DNA of 64,000 nucleotides from Dorea_A sp016295505 (GTDB taxonomy: Bacteria > Bacillota > Clostridia > Lachnospirales > Lachnospiraceae), in NCBI RefSeq assembly GCF_039832105.1, contig NZ_JBDOHS010000008.1:87447-151446 (forward strand). Direction: 5' to 3'. Below the pieces are notes generated by a model. It was not told the DNA's origin. It was given only the letters and a program-made list of their open reading frames with translations, and did not search any database. This document shows positions 43,731-51,778 of this stretch, one piece after another (position 1 is the stretch's first letter; every line of letters starts with the position of its first letter). The position numbers and the translations under genes were made by a program.

Positions 43731-45719
43731 TTATTTCTGATTCCGGAACTGCATCGGTGTCATATTATAAGCTTTTTTAAACAACCGGTTAAAATGCTCT
43801 ACATTCTGATAGCCTACAGACAGCGCAATATTTTCTACCGTCATATTACTGCTTTTAAGAAGTGCTTTTGCTTTCTTCATACGAATCTTTTTCACCAGTT
43901 CTCCAAACGTCATACCAGACTTTTCTTTGATGTATTTGGAAATATATGGCTTGGATAAGTAGAACTTTTCTGCAAGATCATCCAGTGTAATATCTATATA
44001 ATTTGCCTGTACATAATTCATGATTTCAATCATTCTCGCATCCGTACATACATTGGCGCTTCCCAGCTCCTCCACCTTATTCACGGCTACAATCAGTGCT
44101 TCAATCGATGCCCGGATAATATCAGGATCTATTCCGACACCCCAGAAGGTCTTTCCCTTGCAGATGATTCCAACATATGCAACCGCCTTGGAAGAAGATC
44201 CCTTTGTCAGAGAATGCTCTTCATAGAAAGTCAGTTCGTAGCTGATATTGAAATACTGTTTAATCGCATTGCTTACTGCATCCAGTCGGCCATTTCCGTT
44301 GGAAGTAATCACTTTATTCTCGCCACCGTGATTAATCGTCACTTCCGCAGTAATTCCGTCCACCTGTTTGAAATGACACTCATCAATATGGAAAACGGTT
44401 TTTGTATTAATATAGTGATCGGCAAAGATCTGGTATACCCACTCCGGAGTCAGCTCCTTATGCGCTTTGTCAGATACATCTTTTACCATATATCCGACTT
44501 CTTCTCTCATCTTCTGCGGCAGGTTGATACCATGGCTCTGCTTCAGGATATAGCTTACGCCGCCTTTTCCGGACTGGCTGTTGATACGGATAACGTCAGA
44601 GTCATATCTTCTGCCCACATCCTGCGGATCGATCGGAAGATACGGAACCGTCCAGGTATCGCACTTCTTTTCCTCTCTCCAGGCCATTCCTTTGGCGATA
44701 GCATCCTGATGAGAACCGGAAAATGCAGTAAATACCAGATCTCCGGCATATGGCTGGCGCTCATATACATGCATTCTGGTCAGACGTTCATACGTCTCAC
44801 GAATTCTCTGCATATCGGAGAAATCAAGTCCGGGATCCACTCCGTGAGAATACATGTTCATACCCATGGTTACGATGTCCACATTACCGGTACGCTCACC
44901 ATTACCAAATAACGTTCCCTCAATACGATCTGCTCCGGCAAGAACTCCAAGTTCTGCGGTTGCCACACCGCATCCTCTGTCATTGTGTGGATGTAAGCAC
45001 AGGATCACATTATCCCTGTAATTCAGATGTTTATTCACATATTCCAGCTGACATGCGAATACATGCGGCATTGCATTTTCCACTGTGGTCGGAATATTGA
45101 TGATGGCTTTATTATCTGCGGTCGGTTTCCATACATCGAGAACCGCATTACATACTTCAACCGCGTAATCCACTTCCGTTCCCGGAAAACTCTCCGGGCT
45201 GTACTGGAACGTAAAGTTTCCTTCCGTCTCACTTGCCAGCTGAAGGAGCAGTTTTGCACCGTCTACCGCAAGCTGTTTCACTTCTTCTTTACTCTTTCTG
45301 AATACCTGCTCTCTCTGTGCTACAGAGGTAGAATTATACAGATGGATCACCGCATGCGGAGCACCCTTCACCGCCTCAAACGTCTTCTTAATGATATGTT
45401 CTCTCGCCTGCGTAAGTACCTGAACCGTCACATCATCCGGAATCATATTTTTCTCGATCAGTGTTCTCATGAACTGATACTCCGTCTCAGATGCAGCCGG
45501 GAATCCAACCTCAATCTCTTTGAATCCGATATCAACCAGCATCTGGAAAAATTCCAGCTTTTCATCCAGACTCATTGGTTCAATCAATGCCTGGTTTCCA
45601 TCACGTAAGTCAACGCTGCACCAGATTGGCGGATGATCAATATACTCCTTCTTCGCCCAGTCATAAGTAACCTCCGGCGGCATAAAATAAGTTCTTTCAT
45701 ATTTCTGATAATTTTTCAT
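43731..45719 (-). CDS. leuA: 2-isopropylmalate synthase fused to C-terminal AraC-type DNA-binding domain
   Basis: This 662-residue fusion begins with a class 2 LeuA of about 560 residues, the enzyme for the first step of leucine synthesis (acetyl-CoA plus 2-ketoisovalerate). Motifs include CSVDLRDGNQALIEP, the metal HxH in LHPHNDRGCG and NGERTGNVD, and a C-terminal allosteric (leucine-binding) domain at about 430-555. After it, residues about 567-662 form a full AraC helix-turn-helix domain with both helices: LDDLAEKFYLSKPYISKYIK and VENIALSVGYQNVEHFNRLF, ending NMTPMQFRNQK. Ordinary LeuA ends near residue 560. The start is ATG 45719 behind AAGGAGAGG. No leuBCD genes are near. Confidence 0.93.
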   Translation of the reverse strand: MKNYQKYERTYFMPPEVTYDWAKKEYIDHPPIWCSVDLRDGNQALIEPMSLDEKLEFFQMLVDIGFKEIEVGFPAASETEYQFMRTLIEKNMIPDDVTVQVLTQAREHIIKKTFEAVKGAPHAVIHLYNSTSVAQREQVFRKSKEEVKQLAVDGAKLLLQLASETEGNFTFQYSPESFPGTEVDYAVEVCNAVLDVWKPTADNKAIINIPTTVENAMPHVFACQLEYVNKHLNYRDNVILCLHPHNDRGCGVATAELGVLAGADRIEGTLFGNGERTGNVDIVTMGMNMYSHGVDPGLDFSDMQRIRETYERLTRMHVYERQPYAGDLVFTAFSGSHQDAIAKGMAWREEKKCDTWTVPYLPIDPQDVGRRYDSDVIRINSQSGKGGVSYILKQSHGINLPQKMREEVGYMVKDVSDKAHKELTPEWVYQIFADHYINTKTVFHIDECHFKQVDGITAEVTINHGGENKVITSNGNGRLDAVSNAIKQYFNISYELTFYEEHSLTKGSSSKAVAYVGIICKGKTFWGVGIDPDIIRASIEALIVAVNKVEELGSANVCTDARMIEIMNYVQANYIDITLDDLAEKFYLSKPYISKYIKEKSGMTFGELVKKIRMKKAKALLKSSNMTVENIALSVGYQNVEHFNRLFKKAYNMTPMQFRNQK

Positions 45720-45766
45720 AACTGACAACCTCTCCTTCTATTCCATTCTGATCATGAATCCATCGT

Positions 45767-45802
45767 TCACATCGAATAATAATCATCAATTTTCTTGTTC
45801 AT
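45767..45802 (-). CDS. Possible leader peptide upstream of leuA (11 residues)
   Basis: An ATG behind AAGGAAGG opens an 11-codon frame (MNKKIDDYYSM) ending in TGA, 47 bp before the leuA ATG. There is no run of leucine codons and no clear terminator hairpin between it and leuA, so classical attenuation is not supported. It could be a short uORF or chance. Confidence 0.35.
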   Translation of the reverse strand: MNKKIDDYYSM

Positions 45803-45839
45803 TTTTAATCCTTCCTTATCCTAACATATGTACACAGAA

Positions 45840-45870
45840 AAGGGAAGTGATAAATTTAATCACTTCCCTT
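45840..45870 (-). terminator. Terminator after the sodium/solute symporter gene
   Basis: AAGGGAAGTGAT and ATCACTTCCCTT form a perfect 12-bp stem with a 7-nt loop, followed on the minus strand by TTCTGTGT. It separates the symporter gene from leuA. Confidence 0.85.
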
Positions 45871-45900
45871 GATGTATTTTATTCTTTTATCAACTATACT

Positions 45901-47430
45901 CTAATCCTGAGCCAGAGAACGTTTTTTCGTGATCGTTACTTTTTCATCGTAACATGCAAAGATGTCGTCTACCCGTTCTTTCTGAAGCTTTGGAGTCACA
46001 AAACTTACAACAGGTACCACGATCAGACCGGCGATCATTGCAATTGCACCGGCATTAATCGGAGATGCAATATAATGCAGGAACATATTGGACACTGTGA
46101 TTCCCACACCAGTTGCAAAACTTGCCCACACTGCCGCTTTTGTCACACCCTTCCAGTACAGACCATACATGAACGGAGCGAGGAATGCACCTGCCAGAGC
46201 ACCCCATGAGATACCCATCAACTGCGCAATAAAAGTCGGAGGATCCATCGCAATCACAACTGATAAGACGATGAAAAATACAACCAGCACCTGCATGGTA
46301 CGAACCTGCTTCTTTTCACTCATATCTTTCATGACATTATCCTTCAGGAAATCCAGTGTCAGTGTAGAACTGGAAGTCAGAACCAGAGAAGCAAGTGTTG
46401 ACATAGACGCAGATAATACCAGTACTACAACAATACCGATCAGAATATCCGGAAGCGTAGACAGCATATATGGAATCACACCATCGTAGATCACATTGCC
46501 TGCCTCATCATAAAGCTGCGGATTATCAAATAATCTTCCAAAACCACCCAGGAAATAACAGCCTCCGGAAATGATGATTGCAAAAAATGTAGATACAACC
46601 GTACCTGTATTGATAGACTTCTCATCTTTAATTGCATAGAACTTTCCAACCATCTGCGGAAGTCCCCATGTTCCAAGAGATGTCAATGTGATAACACCCA
46701 GAAGGTTCAACGGATCCGGGCCAAAGAAGGAAGTGAATGCACCCTGCTGTCCCATGGTAACAGGAATATCACTTGGGATCTCTGCCATCGTTTTGATCGC
46801 CTGGATAAATCCACCCTGACCACTCAGTACCGACAGAATAACAGCTACAATACCAACCAGCATGATAATTCCCTGAATAAAATCATTGATTGCTGTAGCC
46901 ATGTATCCTCCCAGAATTACATAGATACCTGTAAATACAGCCATTACAATAACACAATATTTGTACGGAATATTGAATGCCATTCCAAACAGTCTGGAAA
47001 GACCGTTATAGACAGATGCCGTATATGGCACCAGGAATATAAACACAATTGCAGAAGCTGCAATCTTCAATGCCTTACTTCCATATCTCTCACCGAAATA
47101 ATCCGGCATAGTTTTAGAATTCAGATGCTGCGTCATGACCTTGGTACGTCTTCCCAGTACAACCCAGGCAAGAAGGCTTCCGATCAATGCATTTCCAATA
47201 CCGATCCAGGTAGAAGCCAGACCATACTTCCATCCGAACTGTCCGGCATATCCCACAAACACAACAGCCGAAAAATACGAAGTACCATAAGCAAAAGCAG
47301 TCAGCCACGGTCCGACAGAACGTCCCCCTAAAACATATCCGTCAACACTCGTTGAATGCTTTCTTGAATAAAGTCCTACTGTTACCATAATTGCAAAAAA
47401 TACGATCAACAACAGTAATTTGACACCCAT
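45901..47430 (-). CDS. Sodium:solute symporter (SSS family, PutP/PanF-like)
   Basis: This 509-residue protein has about 13 membrane helices. SSS signatures are present: YVLGGRSVGPWLTAFAYGTS near the start, GGYMATAINDFIQGIIML, and ASMSTLASLVLTSSSTLT in the Na+-binding region. It most resembles the proline/pantothenate group, but sequence alone does not give the substrate. It is a single-gene unit with a distinct promoter region and a terminator. Confidence 0.9.
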   Translation of the reverse strand: MGVKLLLLIVFFAIMVTVGLYSRKHSTSVDGYVLGGRSVGPWLTAFAYGTSYFSAVVFVGYAGQFGWKYGLASTWIGIGNALIGSLLAWVVLGRRTKVMTQHLNSKTMPDYFGERYGSKALKIAASAIVFIFLVPYTASVYNGLSRLFGMAFNIPYKYCVIVMAVFTGIYVILGGYMATAINDFIQGIIMLVGIVAVILSVLSGQGGFIQAIKTMAEIPSDIPVTMGQQGAFTSFFGPDPLNLLGVITLTSLGTWGLPQMVGKFYAIKDEKSINTGTVVSTFFAIIISGGCYFLGGFGRLFDNPQLYDEAGNVIYDGVIPYMLSTLPDILIGIVVVLVLSASMSTLASLVLTSSSTLTLDFLKDNVMKDMSEKKQVRTMQVLVVFFIVLSVVIAMDPPTFIAQLMGISWGALAGAFLAPFMYGLYWKGVTKAAVWASFATGVGITVSNMFLHYIASPINAGAIAMIAGLIVVPVVSFVTPKLQKERVDDIFACYDEKVTITKKRSLAQD

Positions 47431-47462
47431 AAAATAATACCCTCAACTTTCCTTCATCTTTC

Positions 47463-47540
47463 TTACCGCTTTAAATCGTTGCGCTTTAAAGCGGTAAAGT
47501 CTTACTTTGTAAGAATACCACATTATGTGTATAATGTCAA
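47463..47540 (-). promoter_or_regulatory. Promoter, spacer palindrome and leader hairpins of the symporter gene
   Basis: On the minus strand TTGACA (47540-47535), 17 bp, TATTCT (47517-47512). The spacer region holds an inverted repeat ACATTAT-4-ATAATGT (47520-47537) that overlaps the -35. After the start site come two hairpins: CTTAC-TTT-GTAAG (47501-47513) and a perfect 13-bp TTACCGCTTTAAA / TTTAAAGCGGTAA (47463-47475 / 47485-47497). Several regulators or an RNA-level control are possible. Confidence 0.7.
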
Positions 47541-47553
47541 CATATACCAGAAA

Positions 47554-47598
47554 GATGCCGTTCACCCGGCAGATTTTTTCTGCACAGATCACGGCATC
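47554..47598 (-). terminator. Composite hairpin after mgsA
   Basis: GATGCCGT and ACGGCATC form an outer 8-bp stem that encloses GCAGA/TCTGC. It starts 20 bp after the mgsA stop. The T-run (TTTCT) is weak, so termination is probable, not certain. Confidence 0.55.
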
Positions 47599-47617
47599 TA
47601 TGATTCATTTTATTCTT

Positions 47618-48094
47618 TTATTTCATTTTCTCAACTCTGTCCTGAATTGTTTTATTAAAATTCTCAACTCTTCTGCTGTATGGTTCATCCATATATCTGG
47701 AGTTCAGCATAAAATCCGCTGTCGCCAGATTATTCGCAACCGGAATATCATACAGAACCGCAATACGAAGCAGTGCCTTTACATCCGGATCATGTGGCTG
47801 TGCTTCCAATGGATCCCACAAAAAGATCATAAAATCAATATTCCCCTCCACGATCTTGGCGCCGATCTGCTGATCTCCGCCAAGCGGACCACTGTTATAG
47901 CCTTTGACCGGAAGTCCTGTCTTCTCAGCGATCAGACGTGCAGTTGTTCCGGTTCCACACAGAAAATGGCTTTTCAGAATATCCTTATTTTTATCACACC
48001 AGTCAACCAGTTCTTTTTTCTTTCCATCATGGGCAACCAGCGCAATATGCTTTGCCTTTTCAATTTCAAATGTTACATACTTATCATCCAGCAT
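47618..48094 (-). CDS. mgsA: Methylglyoxal synthase
   Basis: This enzyme of about 158 residues converts dihydroxyacetone phosphate to methylglyoxal, a bypass of lower glycolysis. Motifs include HIALVAHDGKKKELVDWC, CGTGTTARLI, NSGPLGGDQQIGAKI with the catalytic Asp, and FLWDPLEAQPHDPDVKALLR. I use the ATG at 48094 behind AAAGGAG. It is the last gene of the run that begins with topB. Confidence 0.95.
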   Translation of the reverse strand: MLDDKYVTFEIEKAKHIALVAHDGKKKELVDWCDKNKDILKSHFLCGTGTTARLIAEKTGLPVKGYNSGPLGGDQQIGAKIVEGNIDFMIFLWDPLEAQPHDPDVKALLRIAVLYDIPVANNLATADFMLNSRYMDEPYSRRVENFNKTIQDRVEKMK

Positions 48095-48129
48095 ATTTGT
48101 ATCTCCTTTCAATTACTCTTCTTCATGCG

Positions 48130-49005
48130 TTACTCAGGAAGTTCTTCTTCATAATACTTGATCAGAGCCTGTGTTCCGAGATCGCCATATCCTTCTGCCT
48201 GCAAAAGTTCATAATTCGCGAGCACCTGACTTAATACATCCAGGCTCAGATTACTTCTGTTTGCCTCTGTGAGTGCAAGCGTCATGTCTTTGATAAAATG
48301 CTTCATAAAGAATCCGGGTGCATAATCTCCGGCAAGGATCTTCGGACCAAATGCATCCAGCTGCTTACTTCCGGCTGCGCCTGTCGATACTGAATTCAAA
48401 ACGGTATTCAGATCCAGCCCTTTTGCTTTCGCATAGGTCAGAGCTTCACATACCCCTGACAGGGTTCCGGCGATCATAATCTGATTCGCAAGCTTTGCAT
48501 GTTGTCCACATCCGGACTTTCCCTGATAATTAATATTCGTTCCCATCGCTTCAAAAAGAGGCATGCAGGCTTCATAATCTTCTTTTTCTCCGCCAACAAG
48601 AATGGACAAGGTTCCGGCCTTCGCCCCGGTATCGCCTCCTGTAACCGGTGCATCCAATACATGGAATCCCCTCTTCTTTCCTTCTTCTGCAATCTTCTCA
48701 GCCAGCATCGGACTTGTGGTCGTCATATCAATCAGATATGCTCCGGAAACCGCACTGTCCAGGATATTCCCCTGTTCAAAATAAACTTCTTCCACATCCT
48801 GTGGGAACCCCACAATCGTGATCACTGCTTCACGGTTCTTCACACAGTCAGCGATACCATCATGAAAAATCGCCCCTTCACTGATCACATCCTCTACCTT
48901 CGCTTTAGTACGGGCATAGATATGAAGCTCATATCCTGCTTTCATCAGGTTCCTCACCATGGATTTTCCCATGATTCCAACCCCTATAAAACCAATCTTT
49001 TTCAC
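48130..49005 (-). CDS. NAD(P)-dependent 3-hydroxyisobutyrate dehydrogenase / tartronate semialdehyde reductase family enzyme
   Basis: This 291-residue enzyme of the beta-hydroxyacid dehydrogenase family has an N-terminal Rossmann motif KKIGFIGVGIMGKSMVRNL, the substrate motif LDAPVTGGDTGAKAGTLSI, and the catalytic lysine region GQHAKLANQIMIA. The start is GTG at 49005 with AAAGGAAC upstream; a longer frame to 49137 would overlap the preceding gene. Substrate could be tartronate semialdehyde, 3-hydroxyisobutyrate or a related acid. Confidence 0.88.
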   Translation of the reverse strand: MKKIGFIGVGIMGKSMVRNLMKAGYELHIYARTKAKVEDVISEGAIFHDGIADCVKNREAVITIVGFPQDVEEVYFEQGNILDSAVSGAYLIDMTTTSPMLAEKIAEEGKKRGFHVLDAPVTGGDTGAKAGTLSILVGGEKEDYEACMPLFEAMGTNINYQGKSGCGQHAKLANQIMIAGTLSGVCEALTYAKAKGLDLNTVLNSVSTGAAGSKQLDAFGPKILAGDYAPGFFMKHFIKDMTLALTEANRSNLSLDVLSQVLANYELLQAEGYGDLGTQALIKYYEEELPE

Positions 49006-49006
49006 G

Positions 49007-49696
49007 TTATTCGTTCCTTTCTGTATTTTCCTGGTATTTTTCCACAACTTCACCCTGTCTTTTATAGATGCTGTTTGCAGGCACATAGCCTCTGACACTG
49101 GAAAGTGGATAGATATTGGAATGACTTCCCACAACACTTCCCGGATTCAGCACTGTACCGCAGCCCACCTCTACTTCATCACCAAGCATGGCACCAAATT
49201 TTTTGATTCCCGTCTCAATATTTCCTTCCGGCGTCTTAACCACAACCAGTTTTTTATCTGACTTCACATTTGAAGTGATAGAACCGGCACCCATATGTGC
49301 CTTATAGCCAAGGATCGAATCACCAACATAATTGTAGTGCGGAACCTGCACTTTATTAAAGAGAATCACATTTTTAAGCTCAGTGGAATTGCCTACAACG
49401 GCTCCCTCTCCTACAATCGCATTGCCACGGATAAATGCACAGTGTCTGACTTCTGCATTTTTTCCGATGATCGCCGGTCCGTGTATGTATGCAGACTCAA
49501 ATACTCTGGCAGACTTTGCAATCCATACATCCTCTCCGATCCGGTCATACTCATCCTCCGGAAGTGTCTTTCCAAGTTCCAGAATAAAATTACTGATCTT
49601 AGGAAGTACTTCCCACGGATAAGTCACACCGTCAAAGATCCCTCTGGCGATCGTTTCATCCAGCGTATAAAGTTCTGCTACTGTTAATCCTTTCAT
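49007..49696 (-). CDS. Left-handed beta-helix acyltransferase-like protein (UDP-GlcNAc pyrophosphorylase C-terminal-like)
   Basis: This 229-residue protein is made of hexapeptide repeats (IGEDVWIAKSARVFESAYIH, IIGKNAEVRHCAFIRGNAIV, VGEGAVVGNSTELKN) forming a left-handed beta-helix like the acetyltransferase half of GlmU. It has no nucleotidyltransferase domain and so is not GlmU itself. It lies between topB and the dehydrogenase gene. A sugar-nucleotide acetyltransferase role is inferred from the fold. Confidence 0.78.
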   Translation of the reverse strand: MKGLTVAELYTLDETIARGIFDGVTYPWEVLPKISNFILELGKTLPEDEYDRIGEDVWIAKSARVFESAYIHGPAIIGKNAEVRHCAFIRGNAIVGEGAVVGNSTELKNVILFNKVQVPHYNYVGDSILGYKAHMGAGSITSNVKSDKKLVVVKTPEGNIETGIKKFGAMLGDEVEVGCGTVLNPGSVVGSHSNIYPLSSVRGYVPANSIYKRQGEVVEKYQENTERNE

Positions 49697-49725
49697 GTCT
49701 TTTAATTACTCCTTTCACACGCATA

Positions 49726-51762
49726 TTATGTACGTTTTTTATAATATTTTGCCACTTTATCATAACAGGCCTGAAGCTGATACTGATTATTCAGCCCTTT
49801 GACTCCCTGGGTTCTGCTTACAATAAACTGATCCAGTTTCTGCATATACTCTTCCGGTGTAATATCACCATCTGCCACATAAGTAAGACCCTTTTCCCAG
49901 CTCGCAGTGAGTTCGGGATTCAGCAGAGATTTGATCGAATGATCCACCACATCATAGATCATCTCCCCCTGCATGGTAGGAGTTACAATCTGTGTCTTCT
50001 TATTCAGTGCCAGATACTTATTATTAAAAAGCTTTTTCAGAATCTCTCCCCTGGTAGCGCTGGTACCGATGCCGCTTCCCTTGATCTGCGCACGCAGTTC
50101 TTCATCTTCAATCAGCTGTCCGGCATTCTCCATTGCAAGAATCAGAGATCCGGAATTATAACGCTTCGGAGGCGATGTTTTTCCTTCCTTGATCTCCAGT
50201 GACTGCACTTCCAGAACCATCCCCTTCTTAAGTGTCTGTATCTTCTGAAAGAATGCAGCATCTGTATCTTTTCCACCAATATCGTCAGCATCTTCTTCTA
50301 TGCCTTTTGCAGAATCCTTTGCCGTACTCCCGCTTTTTTTCTGTCCCGGAATCCCCACAACCTTCAGATAGCCTTCCTCTGCAAGCACTTTAAAACTTGA
50401 GAAAAATGATTCCTCCCGGATCTTTGTCACGATTGCAACTTTCTGATAAACTGCCGGAGGATAAAAGATACTTAAAAATCGACGCACGATCACATCATAC
50501 ACCTGTCCGGACAGGCGGGATAATCCTGAAAGTGCATTCATTCCCTGTCCTGTCGGTATGATTGCATAATGATCCGTAATCTGTTTGTCATTGACGTATC
50601 TGGTTTTTTCCAGCCTCTTATGACTTCCAAACTGTACAATATCCTGAAGATATTCCACAACAGGTTCATACTTCATCAGACCATTCAGATTCTTATGTAT
50701 CTCCTTTGCGACTGCCGTTGACAGCACTCTGGCATCTGTTCTGGGATACGTCACCAGCTTTTTCTCATACAGTTCCTGCACAATCCGAAGTGTCTCGTCC
50801 GGACTGATCTTAAATCGTTTCGAGCACTCATTCTGCAGCTCTGCCAGATTAAACAGAAGCGGTGGATTCTTCTTTTCTTTCTTTTTTTCAATCGAAGTGA
50901 TCTGGCACCGAACCGGTGATTCCTCACTCAGGTATGCGATCAGTTCCTGTGCTTTCTTTCTCTCTTTGAATCCATTTTCCTTATAAAGATCAAATGATTC
51001 AAACCAGCGGGATCCCTTAACCGCACGCCACTCTCCTTCAAAGGTCTGTCCCGGATCTCCGACCGTGCTGACCACTCTGTAAAACGGAGTTTCCACAAAG
51101 TCCCGGATCTCCCGTTCTCTTCTTACCACCATCCCAAGAACACAGGTCATTACTCTTCCTACGGAGATCACGGAATAGCGAGTATGAAGATAACTGGAAA
51201 TGCTGTTTCCATATTTCAGGGTCAGAAGACGGGAAAAATTAATTCCCATCAGATAATCTTCTTTCGCACGAAGGTAGGCTGAGGAGGCCAGATTGTCATA
51301 CTCTTTCAGATCCTTTGCCTCCCGGATCCCACGGAGAATCTCTTCCTCTGTCTGTGAGTCGATCCAGACTCTCCGTCTCTTCTTTCCATGTACTCCCGCC
51401 TGCTGTTCCACCAGACGATAGATATATTCTCCTTCTCTTCCGGAGTCTGTGCAGACATAGATCGTCTCCACATCATTCCGATTGAGCAGTCCTGATACGA
51501 TCTTAAACTGTTTACTGACTGCCGGAATCACTTCATACTTGAATTCTTCCGGAATAAAAGGCAGCGTTTCCAGACTCCACTTCTTAAGCGCCGGATCATA
51601 CGCTTCCGGATAGCTCATCGTCACCAGATGTCCGACACACCAGGTAACGATTGCCTCTTCCGATTCCAGGTATCCGTCCTGTCTTCTTGTCTTCATGTTC
51701 AGTGCTTTGGCGAATTCCTGTGCCACACTGGGTTTCTCAGCAATATATAGTGATTTCCCCAT
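49726..51762 (-). CDS. topB: DNA topoisomerase III
   Basis: This 678-residue type IA topoisomerase starts with a Toprim domain (KSLYIAEKPSVAQEFAKAL, then CTDSGREGEYIYR), and the active-site tyrosine lies in VTYPRTDARVLS. Further motifs are TRYSVISVGRVMTCVLG, GSLILAMENAGQ and GIGTSATRGEIL. It lacks zinc-finger repeats at the C-terminus. It lies 16 bp downstream of ppk1. Confidence 0.95.
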   Translation of the reverse strand: MGKSLYIAEKPSVAQEFAKALNMKTRRQDGYLESEEAIVTWCVGHLVTMSYPEAYDPALKKWSLETLPFIPEEFKYEVIPAVSKQFKIVSGLLNRNDVETIYVCTDSGREGEYIYRLVEQQAGVHGKKRRRVWIDSQTEEEILRGIREAKDLKEYDNLASSAYLRAKEDYLMGINFSRLLTLKYGNSISSYLHTRYSVISVGRVMTCVLGMVVRREREIRDFVETPFYRVVSTVGDPGQTFEGEWRAVKGSRWFESFDLYKENGFKERKKAQELIAYLSEESPVRCQITSIEKKKEKKNPPLLFNLAELQNECSKRFKISPDETLRIVQELYEKKLVTYPRTDARVLSTAVAKEIHKNLNGLMKYEPVVEYLQDIVQFGSHKRLEKTRYVNDKQITDHYAIIPTGQGMNALSGLSRLSGQVYDVIVRRFLSIFYPPAVYQKVAIVTKIREESFFSSFKVLAEEGYLKVVGIPGQKKSGSTAKDSAKGIEEDADDIGGKDTDAAFFQKIQTLKKGMVLEVQSLEIKEGKTSPPKRYNSGSLILAMENAGQLIEDEELRAQIKGSGIGTSATRGEILKKLFNNKYLALNKKTQIVTPTMQGEMIYDVVDHSIKSLLNPELTASWEKGLTYVADGDITPEEYMQKLDQFIVSRTQGVKGLNNQYQLQACYDKVAKYYKKRT

Positions 51763-51778
51763 ATAATATATCTTACTC

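Noticed and set aside
45720..45839. T-box or leucine attenuator before leuA
   Set aside because: No T-box sequence, no leucine codon run and no terminator/antiterminator pair could be seen.
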